Assembly (NCBI GenBank): GCA_039028895.1
Contig: JBCCHF010000025.1
Span: 1-64,000, forward strand
DNA length: 64,000 nucleotides
Direction: 5' to 3'
From: JAHDCJ01 sp039028895
GTDB lineage: Bacteria; Bacteroidota; Bacteroidia; Chitinophagales; Saprospiraceae
Below the pieces are notes generated by a model. The model was not told the origin of the DNA and searched no databases. It saw nothing but the letters and a program-made list of their open reading frames with translations. A program made the position numbers and the translations under genes. Below are positions 49,301 to 56,508 of this stretch, one piece after another. Position 1 is the stretch's first letter. The number at the start of each line of letters is the position of its first letter.

Positions 49301-51491
49301 TAATATTAGAAGGACAGGTGATCTCAGGATCTTCAGTATCAACCACTGTTATTATCTGAATACAGCTTGAAGGATTACCTGCATTATCTGTAGCTGTCCA
49401 GGTTCGAGTAATGGTTTGTTCGGATGGACATGATCCTGCGGAAATAACATCACCAGGACTGATCGAAGGATTGGGATCACAGTTATCAGTAGCGTTCGCC
49501 ATGGTCTGGTTAGGATCTTCATCACATTCGATAGTAATATCACCAGGACAAATGATTACAGGTGGCATATTATCTTCCACAGTTACTGTAGCAGAGCAAG
49601 TCGCGACATTATTGTTGTTGTCTGTAACAGTTAATGTCACATTAGTTGATCCCAACTGGTAGGGTGGGGTTGGACTAACAGAAAAAGTAATTGGGTCACC
49701 ATCAGGGTCACTGGAACCGCCATCGAAATCTGTGGCTACCGTAATAATATCAACGCAATTAGCATCTGCATCTACAGTGACATCCTGGCAAACAGCGTTT
49801 GGCGCACTATTACAAAAACCATTCATATCCTGAACGGTAACTGCTGCGACGCAGTTGTCGTTATTCCCTGCAGCATCTGTAGCATTTAACGTAACATTGA
49901 AGACCTGACCAACATCAGCACAGGTGTAGTCTACAGTTCCCCCAAGGCTGAAGTTGTCAATGGCACAATTATCTGTGGAGCCATTATTGATATCATTAGC
50001 TGTAAGGGAGATCATAAGACTACCATCAATCTGAATAGTTATATCCTGACAAATTGCGTCTGGATTTTCATTGTCATTAACAGTTACATTGAAGGAGCAA
50101 TCATCCGTATTGCTGGAAGCGTCGGTAGCCCGCCAAGTAACGATAGTTGTTCCAGTCGGGAAAGGATCGCCACTTGCTGGCCCTGCTATTCTTGCGACAG
50201 TTACACCTGGGCAATTATCAGTAGCAGTAGGTGAGGTATAGGTAACATTCGCTCCACATTGACCTGGATCATTATTTAAGGTGATATTAGATGGACAGGA
50301 GATCACAGGATTTTCGTTGTCGTTGACATTAACATCGAATGAGCAAGTTGAGGAATTTCCAATACCGTCAGTTGCTTCATAAGTAACGGTTGTTGTTCCT
50401 ACAGAAAAAAATGATCCGCTTGCCGGCCCGGAAGTGCGAGCAACAGTTACCATTGCAGGACAGTTATCAGTAGCGGTAGGAGTTGGATAGGTTATAGTTC
50501 TTCCACATTGACCAGGCAAAGTGTTGATAAAAACATCTACTGGACAAGTAATAACAGGAGGTGTTGGGTCACTAACCGTCACCATGACTTGACTAGTAGC
50601 TTCAGAGGCCATACAATCATCGATTACAACCCTTCGAAAACAGGTTGTTGAGAGTAAGGGCGGTGGGGTATAAGAGACTCCTGTGGCTAACGGTATATCC
50701 ACCCAGACCCCCGTGCAATTAACACTTTGCTGCCATTGGTAGGAATACCCCGAAACGCCCGGGGTTCCTCCTGAAGCAGATGTAAACTCAAAGAGTAAGG
50801 GTGTTTCCCCTGCACAGATTACATTGGGAGCAGATATTGTGCCAGGTAGCAATTGAACATTAATCAACATGATCCTTACTGTCATGCAGATGTTGTTTGT
50901 CAGACAACCCAGAGATTGATTGATCTGCATATCGATGGACATATCTTGAACAGGCGTAAAATTCAAATTAGAGCTTGTACCGCAACCATCATTGTTATAT
51001 GCAAGTGGAGGACCACCACTTACAGGGAAAAGCGTCATTTCGGTGTCAAAGTCAGTGTCATCGCAGGTGTTAATATTGTAAGTGGCTCCTGCTTGAAGGT
51101 TATTGATCCTTATAAACTCACCACCAAAAATGCAAGTAGCTATGACCTCTTCTTGATTTAAGATAGTAGGGGCGTTAGCAGAGCCGAACTGGCTGCCAAG
51201 GTATGGACATCCTAAACCCCCACTAGCAGGACTGGTATTACAAGGCGAAGTGTTAAGTTTCAGGTCCGCAGTGAAACCATCTCCAACGGGATCAGTATTT
51301 TCTGCAAAGACCGAGAATTCCTTTGCTTTAATCCTTTCTCTGATCTCATCAAAAGACATTTCCGGGAATGTCTCAGTTAATTCTGTTTCAAGTGATTTGG
51401 GATTTTCAAAATCACTATCCATTTGTCCAGCAATATATGAGGACATAAACAGTAACACAATTGTTAGCAGGACACTCTTTTGGAGAATCAT
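40365..51491 (-). CDS. Giant secreted HYR/SprB-repeat adhesin-like protein with dockerin-like C-terminus
   Basis: This 3,708-residue protein has a signal peptide (SVLLTIVLLFMSSYIAGQ). After about 120 residues with a PPC-like domain come HYR domains (CPSNITVNNDPG, TDNCPG, CSFNVTVND), an Ig-like cysteine-rich part near 880-1020, and a lamin-tail-like insert near 1,340-1,500 (VWINEFHYDNVSGDTGEF). A segment shared with the broken giant gene at 136-6516 follows, then 15 tandem units of about 80 residues (41315-44945), a SprB-type repeat and a C-terminal module ending in two EF-hand-like loops (DANDANLLFINY, DANGDGMVDLNDVNLLFF). The end resembles dockerin rather than a type IX sorting domain. It is probably an adhesin or matrix protein. 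It is divergent from a TMTC-like gene. Confidence 0.88.
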   Translation of the reverse strand: MILQKSVLLTIVLLFMSSYIAGQMDSDFENPKSLETELTETFPEMSFDEIRERIKAKEFSVFAENTDPVGDGFTADLKLNTSPCNTSPASGGLGCPYLGSQFGSANAPTILNQEEVIATCIFGGEFIRINNLQAGATYNINTCDDTDFDTEMTLFPVSGGPPLAYNNDGCGTSSNLNFTPVQDMSIDMQINQSLGCLTNNICMTVRIMLINVQLLPGTISAPNVICAGETPLLFEFTSASGGTPGVSGYSYQWQQSVNCTGVWVDIPLATGVSYTPPPLLSTTCFRRVVIDDCMASEATSQVMVTVSDPTPPVITCPVDVFINTLPGQCGRTITYPTPTATDNCPAMVTVARTSGPASGSFFSVGTTTVTYEATDGIGNSSTCSFDVNVNDNENPVISCPSNITLNNDPGQCGANVTYTSPTATDNCPGVTVARIAGPASGDPFPTGTTIVTWRATDASSNTDDCSFNVTVNDNENPDAICQDITIQIDGSLMISLTANDINNGSTDNCAIDNFSLGGTVDYTCADVGQVFNVTLNATDAAGNNDNCVAAVTVQDMNGFCNSAPNAVCQDVTVDADANCVDIITVATDFDGGSSDPDGDPITFSVSPTPPYQLGSTNVTLTVTDNNNNVATCSATVTVEDNMPPVIICPGDITIECDEDPNQTMANATDNCDPNPSISPGDVISAGSCPSEQTITRTWTATDNAGNPSSCIQIITVVDTEDPEITCPSNITVNNDPGLCSATVTFVATATDNCGTPSITYAPQGPGSSFNVGTTTITATAEDACGETAQCTFTLTVNNTEPPTITNVSASPMQMCEGGTTTLTVTGNLNNATTWEWYSGNCGGTPVGSGTSITVSPVTTNVYFVRGEGGCVGNSEPCGNVTVVVQPDPAIFINGITTICPGQSATLNPSPGGGVSPCQQQWQVSTTGAGGPFTDTGSPTTGLTPFNTGALTTTSWFRAIRSCAPVSCDDATSNVIQVTVEDTENPTVTCPADITVDNDSGQCGATVNYTTTANDNCPGVSFNCIPASGSFFNVGVTPVTCTATDVAGNTGQCSFNITVNDTEDPTVTCPSDITVDNDPGQCGATVNYTTTANDNCPGVAFNCIPASGSFFNVGVTPVSCTAVDAAGNAAQCSFNITVNDTEDPVATCNDITIQLNTVGNHTLTTGEIDDIANGSSDNCETNFAVSPNMFDCNDVDTNVAVTLTVTDDAGNSADCTANVFVTDPLMACNQPPVAACQNLTVNAGPNCMDMTTLAADFDGGSTDPDGDPLIFSVNPAGPYPLGTTTVTLTVSDGSFTDNCTATITVVDNTPPMVTCPSNLIIECDESTEISNTGIASISDNCPIGPQVWINEFHYDNVSGDTGEFIEVAGTAGVNLVGWSIVLYNGNDNLTYNTVALAGTIDNEGSGYGALGFAQPGIQNGAPDGLALVDPSGNVIEFLSYEGTITAANGPANGMTSTDVGVEETGSTPAGESLQRTGNGSRGSNFSWSGPANDSPGDLNADQLLLPAGLSYIDVLSAGSCLQESTITRTWTAIDDAGNTSSCDQIITIDDSTVPVVSCPSNTTVNNDPGQCGAVVSFTPTATDNCGTPGIISSPASGSLFSVGTTTVTVTATDDCGNQSDCTFSVTVNDNEDPAIACPPNVTVNNDPGNCGAVVTYNTPSGNDNCPGSVTNLTAGLGSGSTFPVGSTTETYTVVDAAGNSASCSFTVTVNDNENPSIVCPANITVNNDPGDCWAFVNYATPTGNDNCPGPVTNQTAGLGSGSTFPVGITTETFTVVDAVGNSANCSFTITVNDNENPTIACPANITVDNDPGDCGAVVSYAPPTGNDNCPGPVTNQTAGLGSGSTFPVGITTETYTVVDASGNSASCSFTITVNDNENPTIACPVGPPNPPIPVPESPEPNGNPMDPGVPTLLGTAILTGLADGAPNVDTWIIPPGTSGDISVFSTAPGVLVNVNCFADDMYLIPGGGGGSYFGGPPMTFTLDPANYYTISVGAFFPGLPYVVEVTGSSLQTFAPLAPIEWTPGFNESPVPSNTPQDPLVDPSLTGMPTVGDNCPGGTTSYQDALVGPNPNNCPVLWTVERTWTYTDAAGNSVSCLQVIELTDTTPPVVSCPGNITTNSDQGTCGAVVPFGASASDNCGTPTLSYSQNPGTLFPVGSTTVTVTATDNCNNTSTCTFDITVNDNEAPTAICQDVTVQLDANGTGSTTAQDVDNGSNDACGITSLSLDVSTFDCNDVSGGVVVTLTVMDQNNNASTCTANVTVEDGIPPVALCQDITIQLDANGDGSITPQQIDDGSNDACNIASLSVAPNSFTCNDVGSNPVTLTVTDHNNNVSTCFATVTVEDNIPPVAICQDVTVQLDANGNGSASAQDVDNGSNDNCGVASISLNPSTFDCSNIGNNTVTLTVVDVNNNSSTCTANATVEDNIAPSAVCADLTVQLDAGGSASVTPQQVDNGSDDACGIASLNVNGFPFVQLSCANVGQANTIQLNVEDVNGNTASCSASITVEDNIPPVAICQDVTVQLDANGNGSTTAQNVDNGSNDNCGIASLSLSQSTFNCSDVGNNTTTLTVLDVNGNSSTCTANVTVEDNIAPTAICQDLTVQLDAGGSASVTPQQVDNGSGDACGIASLNVNGFQLVQLGCANVGQANTVQLNVEDVNGNTASCSASITVEDNIPPVAICQDVTVQLDANGNGSTTAQDVDNGSNDNCGIASLSLSQSTFNCSDVGNTTTTLTVLDVNGNSSTCTANVTVEDNVPPVAICQDVTVQLDPQGNGSVTAQQVDNGSSDNCGIASISVNPNTFSCNNGGNNTVTLTVVDVNGNSSTCTANVTIEDPTPPVAICQDVTVQLDASGNGSITAQQVDNGSSDNCGIASISVSPSTFDCSDVGNNTVTLTVTDTDNNASTCTSNVSVEDNIAPVAICQDITVQLDATGNATIFDAQLDNGSSDACGLRPFEEIPRNFGCSDVGSNTLVLVVFDLNLNQSSCTSIVTVEDNVDPVVVCQDITVQLDNSGNASITADQVELSASDACGIDQSSVSPDTFTCSDIGSPVPVILSVTDVNGNVGTCTANVTVEDNTPPVAVCNDLTVQLDASGNATFTANDVGINSSDICGNLSLSIDINSFTCNEVGPNTVTLTVDDNNGNTATCTSTVTVEDNVAPNAECQDVNVNLSPAGTATIAASDVDNGSNDACGIAGISLSQTTFDCNDVGGNTTTILTVTDSNGNSATCSATVNVFDITPPVAVCADLTIQLDGNGEATITTSQVGGSSTDNCAIDNLMLDKTTFDCGNVGQNFVMLTVVDNSGNSDNCTAEIIVEDNTDPTATCTDITVQLDQSGNASITASQVDGGSTDNCGIGALSININSFDCADQGDNTVVLTVTDSNGNTSTCSATVTVENGNPIVLSSTVTDESGPGILDGAIDLTISGGMPPYQVLWSNGETTEDIGGLAGLQSYIVTVLDDNGCSASATIFVDQGNLQTVELCLTTYLGGMFDPLVFLPTPPMRTTLRDQDLIPLQHPYNMAPWNYNGPEAFPTLPLMPLDMSDWLLMNIRDGVDPSIILYQEAVILHNNGSINSVDGQLPQVVLNPGQLFFVELVHYNHLPISTPLPFQVPVTGGQFCHDFTTSLSQAFDNPILNDDPMLTMPSVNGVLFGMVPGNVQSLDLQIDANDANLLFINYLSTGVYAPWDANGDGMVDLNDVNLLFFSYGRNAHTPY
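41315..44945 (-). repeat. Tandem array of 15 units of about 240 bp inside the giant HYR gene
   Basis: Each unit encodes about 80 residues: AICQDVTVQLDANGNGS, then VDNGSxDxCGIASLS, FxCxDVGxNTVTLTV and STCTANVTVEDNxPPV. Fifteen units can be counted between the shared segment and the SprB-type repeat. The DxNGNG-like loops could bind calcium. The unit is an HYR-like Ig fold with one disulphide pair. Outer units (10-15) are more diverged than central ones. Confidence 0.85.
43226..44212 (-). repeat. Recent duplication of a two-unit block (period about 490 bp)
   Basis: Units 4+5 (about 43719-44212) and 6+7 (about 43226-43718) of the array are nearly identical at protein and DNA level. The first unit of each pair has the unusual NVNGFxxVQLxCANVGQAN segment. 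This indicates recent expansion by unequal exchange, and it is a place where short-read assemblies can collapse or misjoin. Confidence 0.8.
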
Positions 51492-51729
51492 ATTAGATTT
51501 TATTTGGTATTGATAAAAATAGGGTGGTGGATAGGTGGTCGGAAGTTAGTACAATTATTTGGTACTTAATAATTAATAAGCGGCATAGATTCTTAAGTTT
51601 GTGAGGAATTTTATTGATGAAAAATTATATCATCAGATATTTAATACATAATTAATCGAAAATTATAATATTCTGAAAAATTATTTTTCATATAGAAATT
51701 ATTTTCTATTTTTTATTGGTTGTGCCTTA

Positions 51730-53640
51730 TTGGTTTTTCATCCCGTAATTACTAATGATTTTGTCAATATTGATGATCCGGTACTCATCACTGAAAATCC
51801 GGTGGTTTTATCAAATTCGCCATCAAGCTGGTTTGGTGTATTTCAGGCTCAGGCTGGGTCTTTTGATTATAAGCCGATAACTTATATAACCTGGAAAGTT
51901 GAATATGCACTTTTCGGTGCAAATCCAATAGTCTTTCATACAAACAATCTCCTGTTACATATCTTAAATACCTGTCTTACCTTCCTACTGGTAAGCAGAA
52001 TGCTGACCATGATCTTTAAAACAGACCATTCTGTTTCAAGCCAAATTGGCTTTTGGGTTGCATTGGTTTTTGCTGTTCATCCGTTAAAGATTGAGTCCGT
52101 CGCATGGGCTGCTGAGCGGGAAGATGTGCTATTTGTTTTCTTCTACTTAATGGGTTTATTGGCTTTTCTTAAGCTTTTACAAGCCCCAATAGGAAGGAGA
52201 GGGTGGTTGATGGCTATTGTTGCTCTTTTCCTGTTTTCGACTTTGAGCAATCTTTCCGGTGTGACATTTCCCATGGTGTTATTATTGCTTTATCTATGGT
52301 ATCCGGAAAGGACCTATTTCCGATCCAAAACACAAGTTCGGAAATTGATTATCGGAATTGTAATATCTGGCTTGGTGGTCATTTCATTTGCAATCCTGCT
52401 AATGCCTGGATCACTTCATGAAGAAATAGTTCGCTTTGCTGGCGCCAATGAGGCCAATCACCCTGAGCGTCTCAATTCAATACCACTTTTGTACCAGGTA
52501 ATATTGCTGGATTGTTTTCGGCTTGTCTTTTATGGAATACACTTTTTGTTGCCGATTAATCTCTCAATCATTTATCCAAAAAATGATGTGTTGGAACCTA
52601 TTGGTCATTTTATTCATTTAGCTCCATTAGCTGTATTGGTTGGCGTCTTCGTCCTAACCAGATTCAGGCGGTCCATTCCTGTGCTGGTTTTTAGCTTTTT
52701 GTTTTTTCTGATCACCATATCCCCTATTCTTTTAATGCCTGTTGGTGGGACAAACTTTCTTTCCGACCGTTATTTGTATTTACCTTCGTTAGGATTGAGC
52801 ATGGCCCTTGTTTATGGCCTATATCAGCTAATGAGTAGGTTTAACTCAAAAAACTCAAAGTTTGCCTTCAATAGTGTTATGATATTACTGGTGGCTGTCA
52901 GCAGTTTCCTTGGTTGGCAAAGAACCAGTGTCTGGAAGAATAGCGGAACCTTATTTACAGACCTCATCAATAAATTTCCCAAGTATCCAATTGGCTATAA
53001 TAACAGAGCCACATATTACCTGGACAACGACCAGGAAAATGAGGCCATTAAGGATCTCAATAAAGCTTTGGAATATAATCCGATTTTCTCCGAGGCGCTT
53101 ATAAACAGGGGGGTGATCCATTTGAAGAATGAAAATTACGACAAGGCAATTATTGATTTTTCAAAAGTAATAACTGTAGATCCTGAAAATTCAGATGGTT
53201 ACGCAAAAAGGGGAACGGCCAATGCCAAAAAGGAAAATTTCCAGGCGGCATTTGCGGATTTTGGAAAAGCCATTGAACTGAATTTTTATGTTCCCGATGT
53301 CTATGTCAATAAAGGTGAGCTCCATTTGCTATTGGGACAATACGACCTAGCCAATCAAAGTTTTACGGCTTATTTAAACCTTTTCCCACAAGACCACGAA
53401 ATTTTGTATAAAAGAGGGTTAAGTCTTGAGCGACTCGAAAAATACACCGAAAGTATTTTTGATTTTAACTCGGCAATAAACATGAATCAAGAGGAAGGTA
53501 AATACTATCTCAGCCGTTCTCAATCCTACTTTATGATGGGAGATAACAGTAAGGCCTTCGAGGATGCTAAAATGGCGAGAAAACTCGGAACCCCAGTCAA
53601 TCTGCAATATTACGACATGCTAAAAAATGAACTTCAGTAA
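51730..53640 (+). CDS. TMTC-like membrane glycosyltransferase with TPR repeats, second copy
   Basis: It has 636 residues when counted from TTG 51730. The open frame continues upstream to a stop at 51649-51651 without any ATG, and the added residues (NYFLFFIGCALL) complete the first membrane span, so the true start may be a rare codon such as ATT 51670. The aspartate pair after the first span (FVNIDDPVLI), AVHPLKIESVAWAAEREDV and FLSDRYLYLPSLGL are TMTC-family landmarks. About 10 spans are followed by five or six TPR units from about residue 410. It is divergent from the 3,708-residue HYR gene across 238 bp. A TAAGTTTG sequence at 51594-51601 fits the Bacteroidota -7 element, but no spaced -33 element was found. 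Its 3' end overlaps the convergent gene by 7 bp. Confidence 0.82.
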   Translation: MVFHPVITNDFVNIDDPVLITENPVVLSNSPSSWFGVFQAQAGSFDYKPITYITWKVEYALFGANPIVFHTNNLLLHILNTCLTFLLVSRMLTMIFKTDHSVSSQIGFWVALVFAVHPLKIESVAWAAEREDVLFVFFYLMGLLAFLKLLQAPIGRRGWLMAIVALFLFSTLSNLSGVTFPMVLLLLYLWYPERTYFRSKTQVRKLIIGIVISGLVVISFAILLMPGSLHEEIVRFAGANEANHPERLNSIPLLYQVILLDCFRLVFYGIHFLLPINLSIIYPKNDVLEPIGHFIHLAPLAVLVGVFVLTRFRRSIPVLVFSFLFFLITISPILLMPVGGTNFLSDRYLYLPSLGLSMALVYGLYQLMSRFNSKNSKFAFNSVMILLVAVSSFLGWQRTSVWKNSGTLFTDLINKFPKYPIGYNNRATYYLDNDQENEAIKDLNKALEYNPIFSEALINRGVIHLKNENYDKAIIDFSKVITVDPENSDGYAKRGTANAKKENFQAAFADFGKAIELNFYVPDVYVNKGELHLLLGQYDLANQSFTAYLNLFPQDHEILYKRGLSLERLEKYTESIFDFNSAINMNQEEGKYYLSRSQSYFMMGDNSKAFEDAKMARKLGTPVNLQYYDMLKNELQ

Positions 53641-54932
53641 TTTGAGGGTGATATCGAACTGGCTTTTTCCAGTAGTCGCTTATACATGGCCTGAAACTTT
53701 TGACTAATAATAGCATAGTCATATTCTTGTAAAGCTTTTTGTCTGGCTGCCTTGCACAAGTATTCATACTTTTCCGGGTCTTCGAGTATCCACCGAATGC
53801 CCTCTACGATGCCTGAAGTGTCGCCTTTTTCAACCAAGTAACCGGTTTTTTTATGATTCACCATTTCTGGAATGCCACCAGTCCTGAAAGCAATAACTGG
53901 TCTGCCACATGATAAGGCTTCCAGGATGGTGTTTGGAAAATTATCTTCCTGCGAGGTGACAGCGACAAGGTCACTGGCATTATAGGCATCAATGATCAAT
54001 TGAGGATTCCTGGTCTTTCGAATATAATGGGCATTGATAGGCAGATCCTTTAATTCTTCTTTGTTGATTTTACCAAGAACCAAGAGTTCAATATCTTCTT
54101 TAAATTTTTGAGATGGTCCACCGATTGAAGTAAGGCTTTCTTTAAGAAAATGAAATCCTTTTCGTTTGTCCGAAACATTCATAGCGATGAACAAGATCAA
54201 CTTTTTGTGCCTGGGCAACTTGAGTTTATAACGCAATGCTCTTTTGTCACCCGGTTTGTAAATCGAGGTATTAATCGTGTTAGGGATGCTAGAAAATGGG
54301 AAGCCACTCAACAGGGCACTATCTTTTGCCAGTGACTTTAACCAAACGCTTGGTGTAATAAAGTTGATCTTAGGCTCCAGGTACTGGTAAAGCCTGCGTT
54401 TCATTTCAAACACTTTATTGGAAAGATCATGGGTGGTATTGCTATTTAAGAACCAACAATTATGGCAACCAGTTTTATATTTCTCGCAGCCTCCGCTGTA
54501 ATGACACCCACCTGTAAAAGCCCACATATCGTGCAAGGTCCATACGATAGGTTTATTCAGACTTGCCAACTGGCGAAGGTTACGCAGTGACAAAAATCCT
54601 TTGTTGACCCAATGGAGATGAAGGATGTCAGCTTCTTGCACCGCTTGGTGCTTGCTAATATCCTGCCCCACCAAACCACTGGAAAAATAAAATCTGATAT
54701 GTTTATTACTTTCTTTTGAAATGAAATCAAATCGTTCATAAAACTCATTGTAAAGAGCTCTGAATTTCATCGCTCCCGGATTGGCGTTGACCAACATTGG
54801 ATGATGTTCAGTTTGACGCTGAACCAGAATCTTTGCATCGATATCTGTTTTGGATAAAGCTTCAGCGACACGCCAACACGCAAGTGCGGCACCACCAATT
54901 TTATCAGATGTGCAAATATGTAGTACTTTCAT
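53634..54932 (-). CDS. Family 4 glycosyltransferase
   Basis: This 432-residue GT-B protein has the N-terminal acceptor domain opening VLHICTSDKIGGAALACWRV, LHLHWVNKGFLS, and IVWTLHDMWAFTGGCHYSGG with a cysteine cluster (CEKYKTGCHNC) typical of one GT4 subgroup. The donor domain includes FPNTILEALSCGRPVIAFRT and GIPEMVNHKKTGYLV. It is cytoplasmic or membrane-associated and should add a hexose-type sugar to a surface glycan. It is divergent from the MBOAT gene (137 bp spacer without a recognised signal). Confidence 0.92.
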   Translation of the reverse strand: MKVLHICTSDKIGGAALACWRVAEALSKTDIDAKILVQRQTEHHPMLVNANPGAMKFRALYNEFYERFDFISKESNKHIRFYFSSGLVGQDISKHQAVQEADILHLHWVNKGFLSLRNLRQLASLNKPIVWTLHDMWAFTGGCHYSGGCEKYKTGCHNCWFLNSNTTHDLSNKVFEMKRRLYQYLEPKINFITPSVWLKSLAKDSALLSGFPFSSIPNTINTSIYKPGDKRALRYKLKLPRHKKLILFIAMNVSDKRKGFHFLKESLTSIGGPSQKFKEDIELLVLGKINKEELKDLPINAHYIRKTRNPQLIIDAYNASDLVAVTSQEDNFPNTILEALSCGRPVIAFRTGGIPEMVNHKKTGYLVEKGDTSGIVEGIRWILEDPEKYEYLCKAARQKALQEYDYAIISQKFQAMYKRLLEKASSISPSNY

Positions 54933-55069
54933 TCCTGTTATTTGAGACGGGGGCAGGTTTTTTTGATGTGGATGCGCTAAAGGTCTGAAAAAATAATCGA
55001 TAAATGGCAGCTCTTTATTAACTTAATTTCTTAATGCGACCACTTACGACCTTTGCCTTTACCTAGTTT

Positions 55070-56506
55070 ATGCTTTTCAATTCATTAGAATACTTGCTCT
55101 TCCTCCCAATCGTTGTTGTAGGGTATTTCTTATGCCCCCGCAGGTATCGGTGGCTGTTGTTATTGGTGGCTTCTTATGGATTTTATATATCATGGGAGCC
55201 CCGGTTTGCCATCCTGATGTTGCTTTCCACAGTCGTGGATTATTTTGCAGCGCTCAACATGTCGGGAGCGGGAGCTAAAAAGAAAAAACTTTGGTTGGCT
55301 TTCAGTCTTATGACCAACCTTGGCCTCTTGTTTTTCTTTAAATACAAATACTTTTTTGACAACTTTCTTCAGGGGTGGTTTGGTGTCGGTGAGCCCGAAA
55401 AGCTGGTTACCGTAATTCTGATCCCCATCGGTATTTCATTTTATACGTTCCAGTCCCTGGGGTACACCATTGATGTATTCAGAGGCGAGAAGGCGCCGGA
55501 GAAACACTTTGGCTATTTTGCCTTATTCGTTTCTTTTTTTCCACAATTGGTATCCGGGCCAATTGAACGATCATCAGTATTACTGCCTCAACTGAAAGAC
55601 CCCGCAAAATTCCATCCCAAGACCTTCACAAACGGGTTAAAACTGATCCTCTGGGGGCTTTTCCTTAAGGTGATTGCCGACCGCTTAGGGGTTTTTGTTG
55701 ATCAGGTGTTTACTAATCCTGATGCCTATACAGGAGCCCCAGTTTTAGGGGCAGTTTACTTTTTTACGTTACAGGTGTTTTATGACTTCTCAGCTTACAC
55801 GAATATTGCTATTGGCTCAGCTATGTTATTGGGCATCAACTTATCTGACAACTTTAAGCGGCCCTATCTTGCCAGGTCAATCCAGGAGTTTTGGAGCAGA
55901 TGGCATATCACATTAACTACCTGGATGAGAGATTATTTGTATTTCTCAATGGGGGGGAACAGGGTTAATTTTGAAAGATATTTATTCAATCTGTATGTAG
56001 TCTTCCTCGCTGTAGCTATTTGGCATGGTACCGACCCCAAGTTAATCCTGTTTGGGACACTCCATTTCCTGTATTATCTATTTGGTAAATTAACCAGATC
56101 AACCAGAAAAAAAATAGTCAAATCATTGAGGCTTGAACAAAATTTCCTGGTATGCAAAATACTGCCGATAATGATTACTTTCCATCTTGTCGCTTTTACA
56201 TGGGTGGTTTGGTGGTCACCCGGCATTTCTGAGATGATAACAATTTTTGAAAATGCTTTTCACCTGACCAACTATTCTATGAATGGGCTGAATATTATTG
56301 ATAATCTGTCATTTTTAGGCTTTACATTTTTGGGTATCATATTCATTCAATTGGTGTTCCTTTTACAGGGAAATATCCCGGAAAGGCAATTTTTGAACCA
56401 TCGGAAAAAATGGCTAAGGTGGACCATTCTTTATTTATTGATTTTTGGAATTCTGTTTCTGGAAGTTGACCAGGGTGGAAGAGCCTTTATCTATTTCCAA
56501 TTTTAG
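55070..56506 (+). CDS. MBOAT-family membrane O-acyltransferase (AlgI-like)
   Basis: This 478-residue protein has about ten membrane spans. The opening FNSLEYLLFLPIVVVGYFL, GISFYTFQSLGYTIDVFRG, FFPQLVSGPIERS and LTTWMRDYLYFSMGGNR are landmarks of the AlgI/DltB group of MBOAT proteins. The catalytic histidine is in AIWHGTDPK at about residue 320. These proteins pass acyl groups, usually acetyl, across the inner membrane to periplasmic SGNH partners. The next gene, 2 bp downstream, encodes such a partner. Confidence 0.93.
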   Translation: MLFNSLEYLLFLPIVVVGYFLCPRRYRWLLLLVASYGFYISWEPRFAILMLLSTVVDYFAALNMSGAGAKKKKLWLAFSLMTNLGLLFFFKYKYFFDNFLQGWFGVGEPEKLVTVILIPIGISFYTFQSLGYTIDVFRGEKAPEKHFGYFALFVSFFPQLVSGPIERSSVLLPQLKDPAKFHPKTFTNGLKLILWGLFLKVIADRLGVFVDQVFTNPDAYTGAPVLGAVYFFTLQVFYDFSAYTNIAIGSAMLLGINLSDNFKRPYLARSIQEFWSRWHITLTTWMRDYLYFSMGGNRVNFERYLFNLYVVFLAVAIWHGTDPKLILFGTLHFLYYLFGKLTRSTRKKIVKSLRLEQNFLVCKILPIMITFHLVAFTWVVWWSPGISEMITIFENAFHLTNYSMNGLNIIDNLSFLGFTFLGIIFIQLVFLLQGNIPERQFLNHRKKWLRWTILYLLIFGILFLEVDQGGRAFIYFQF

Positions 56507-56508
56507 GT

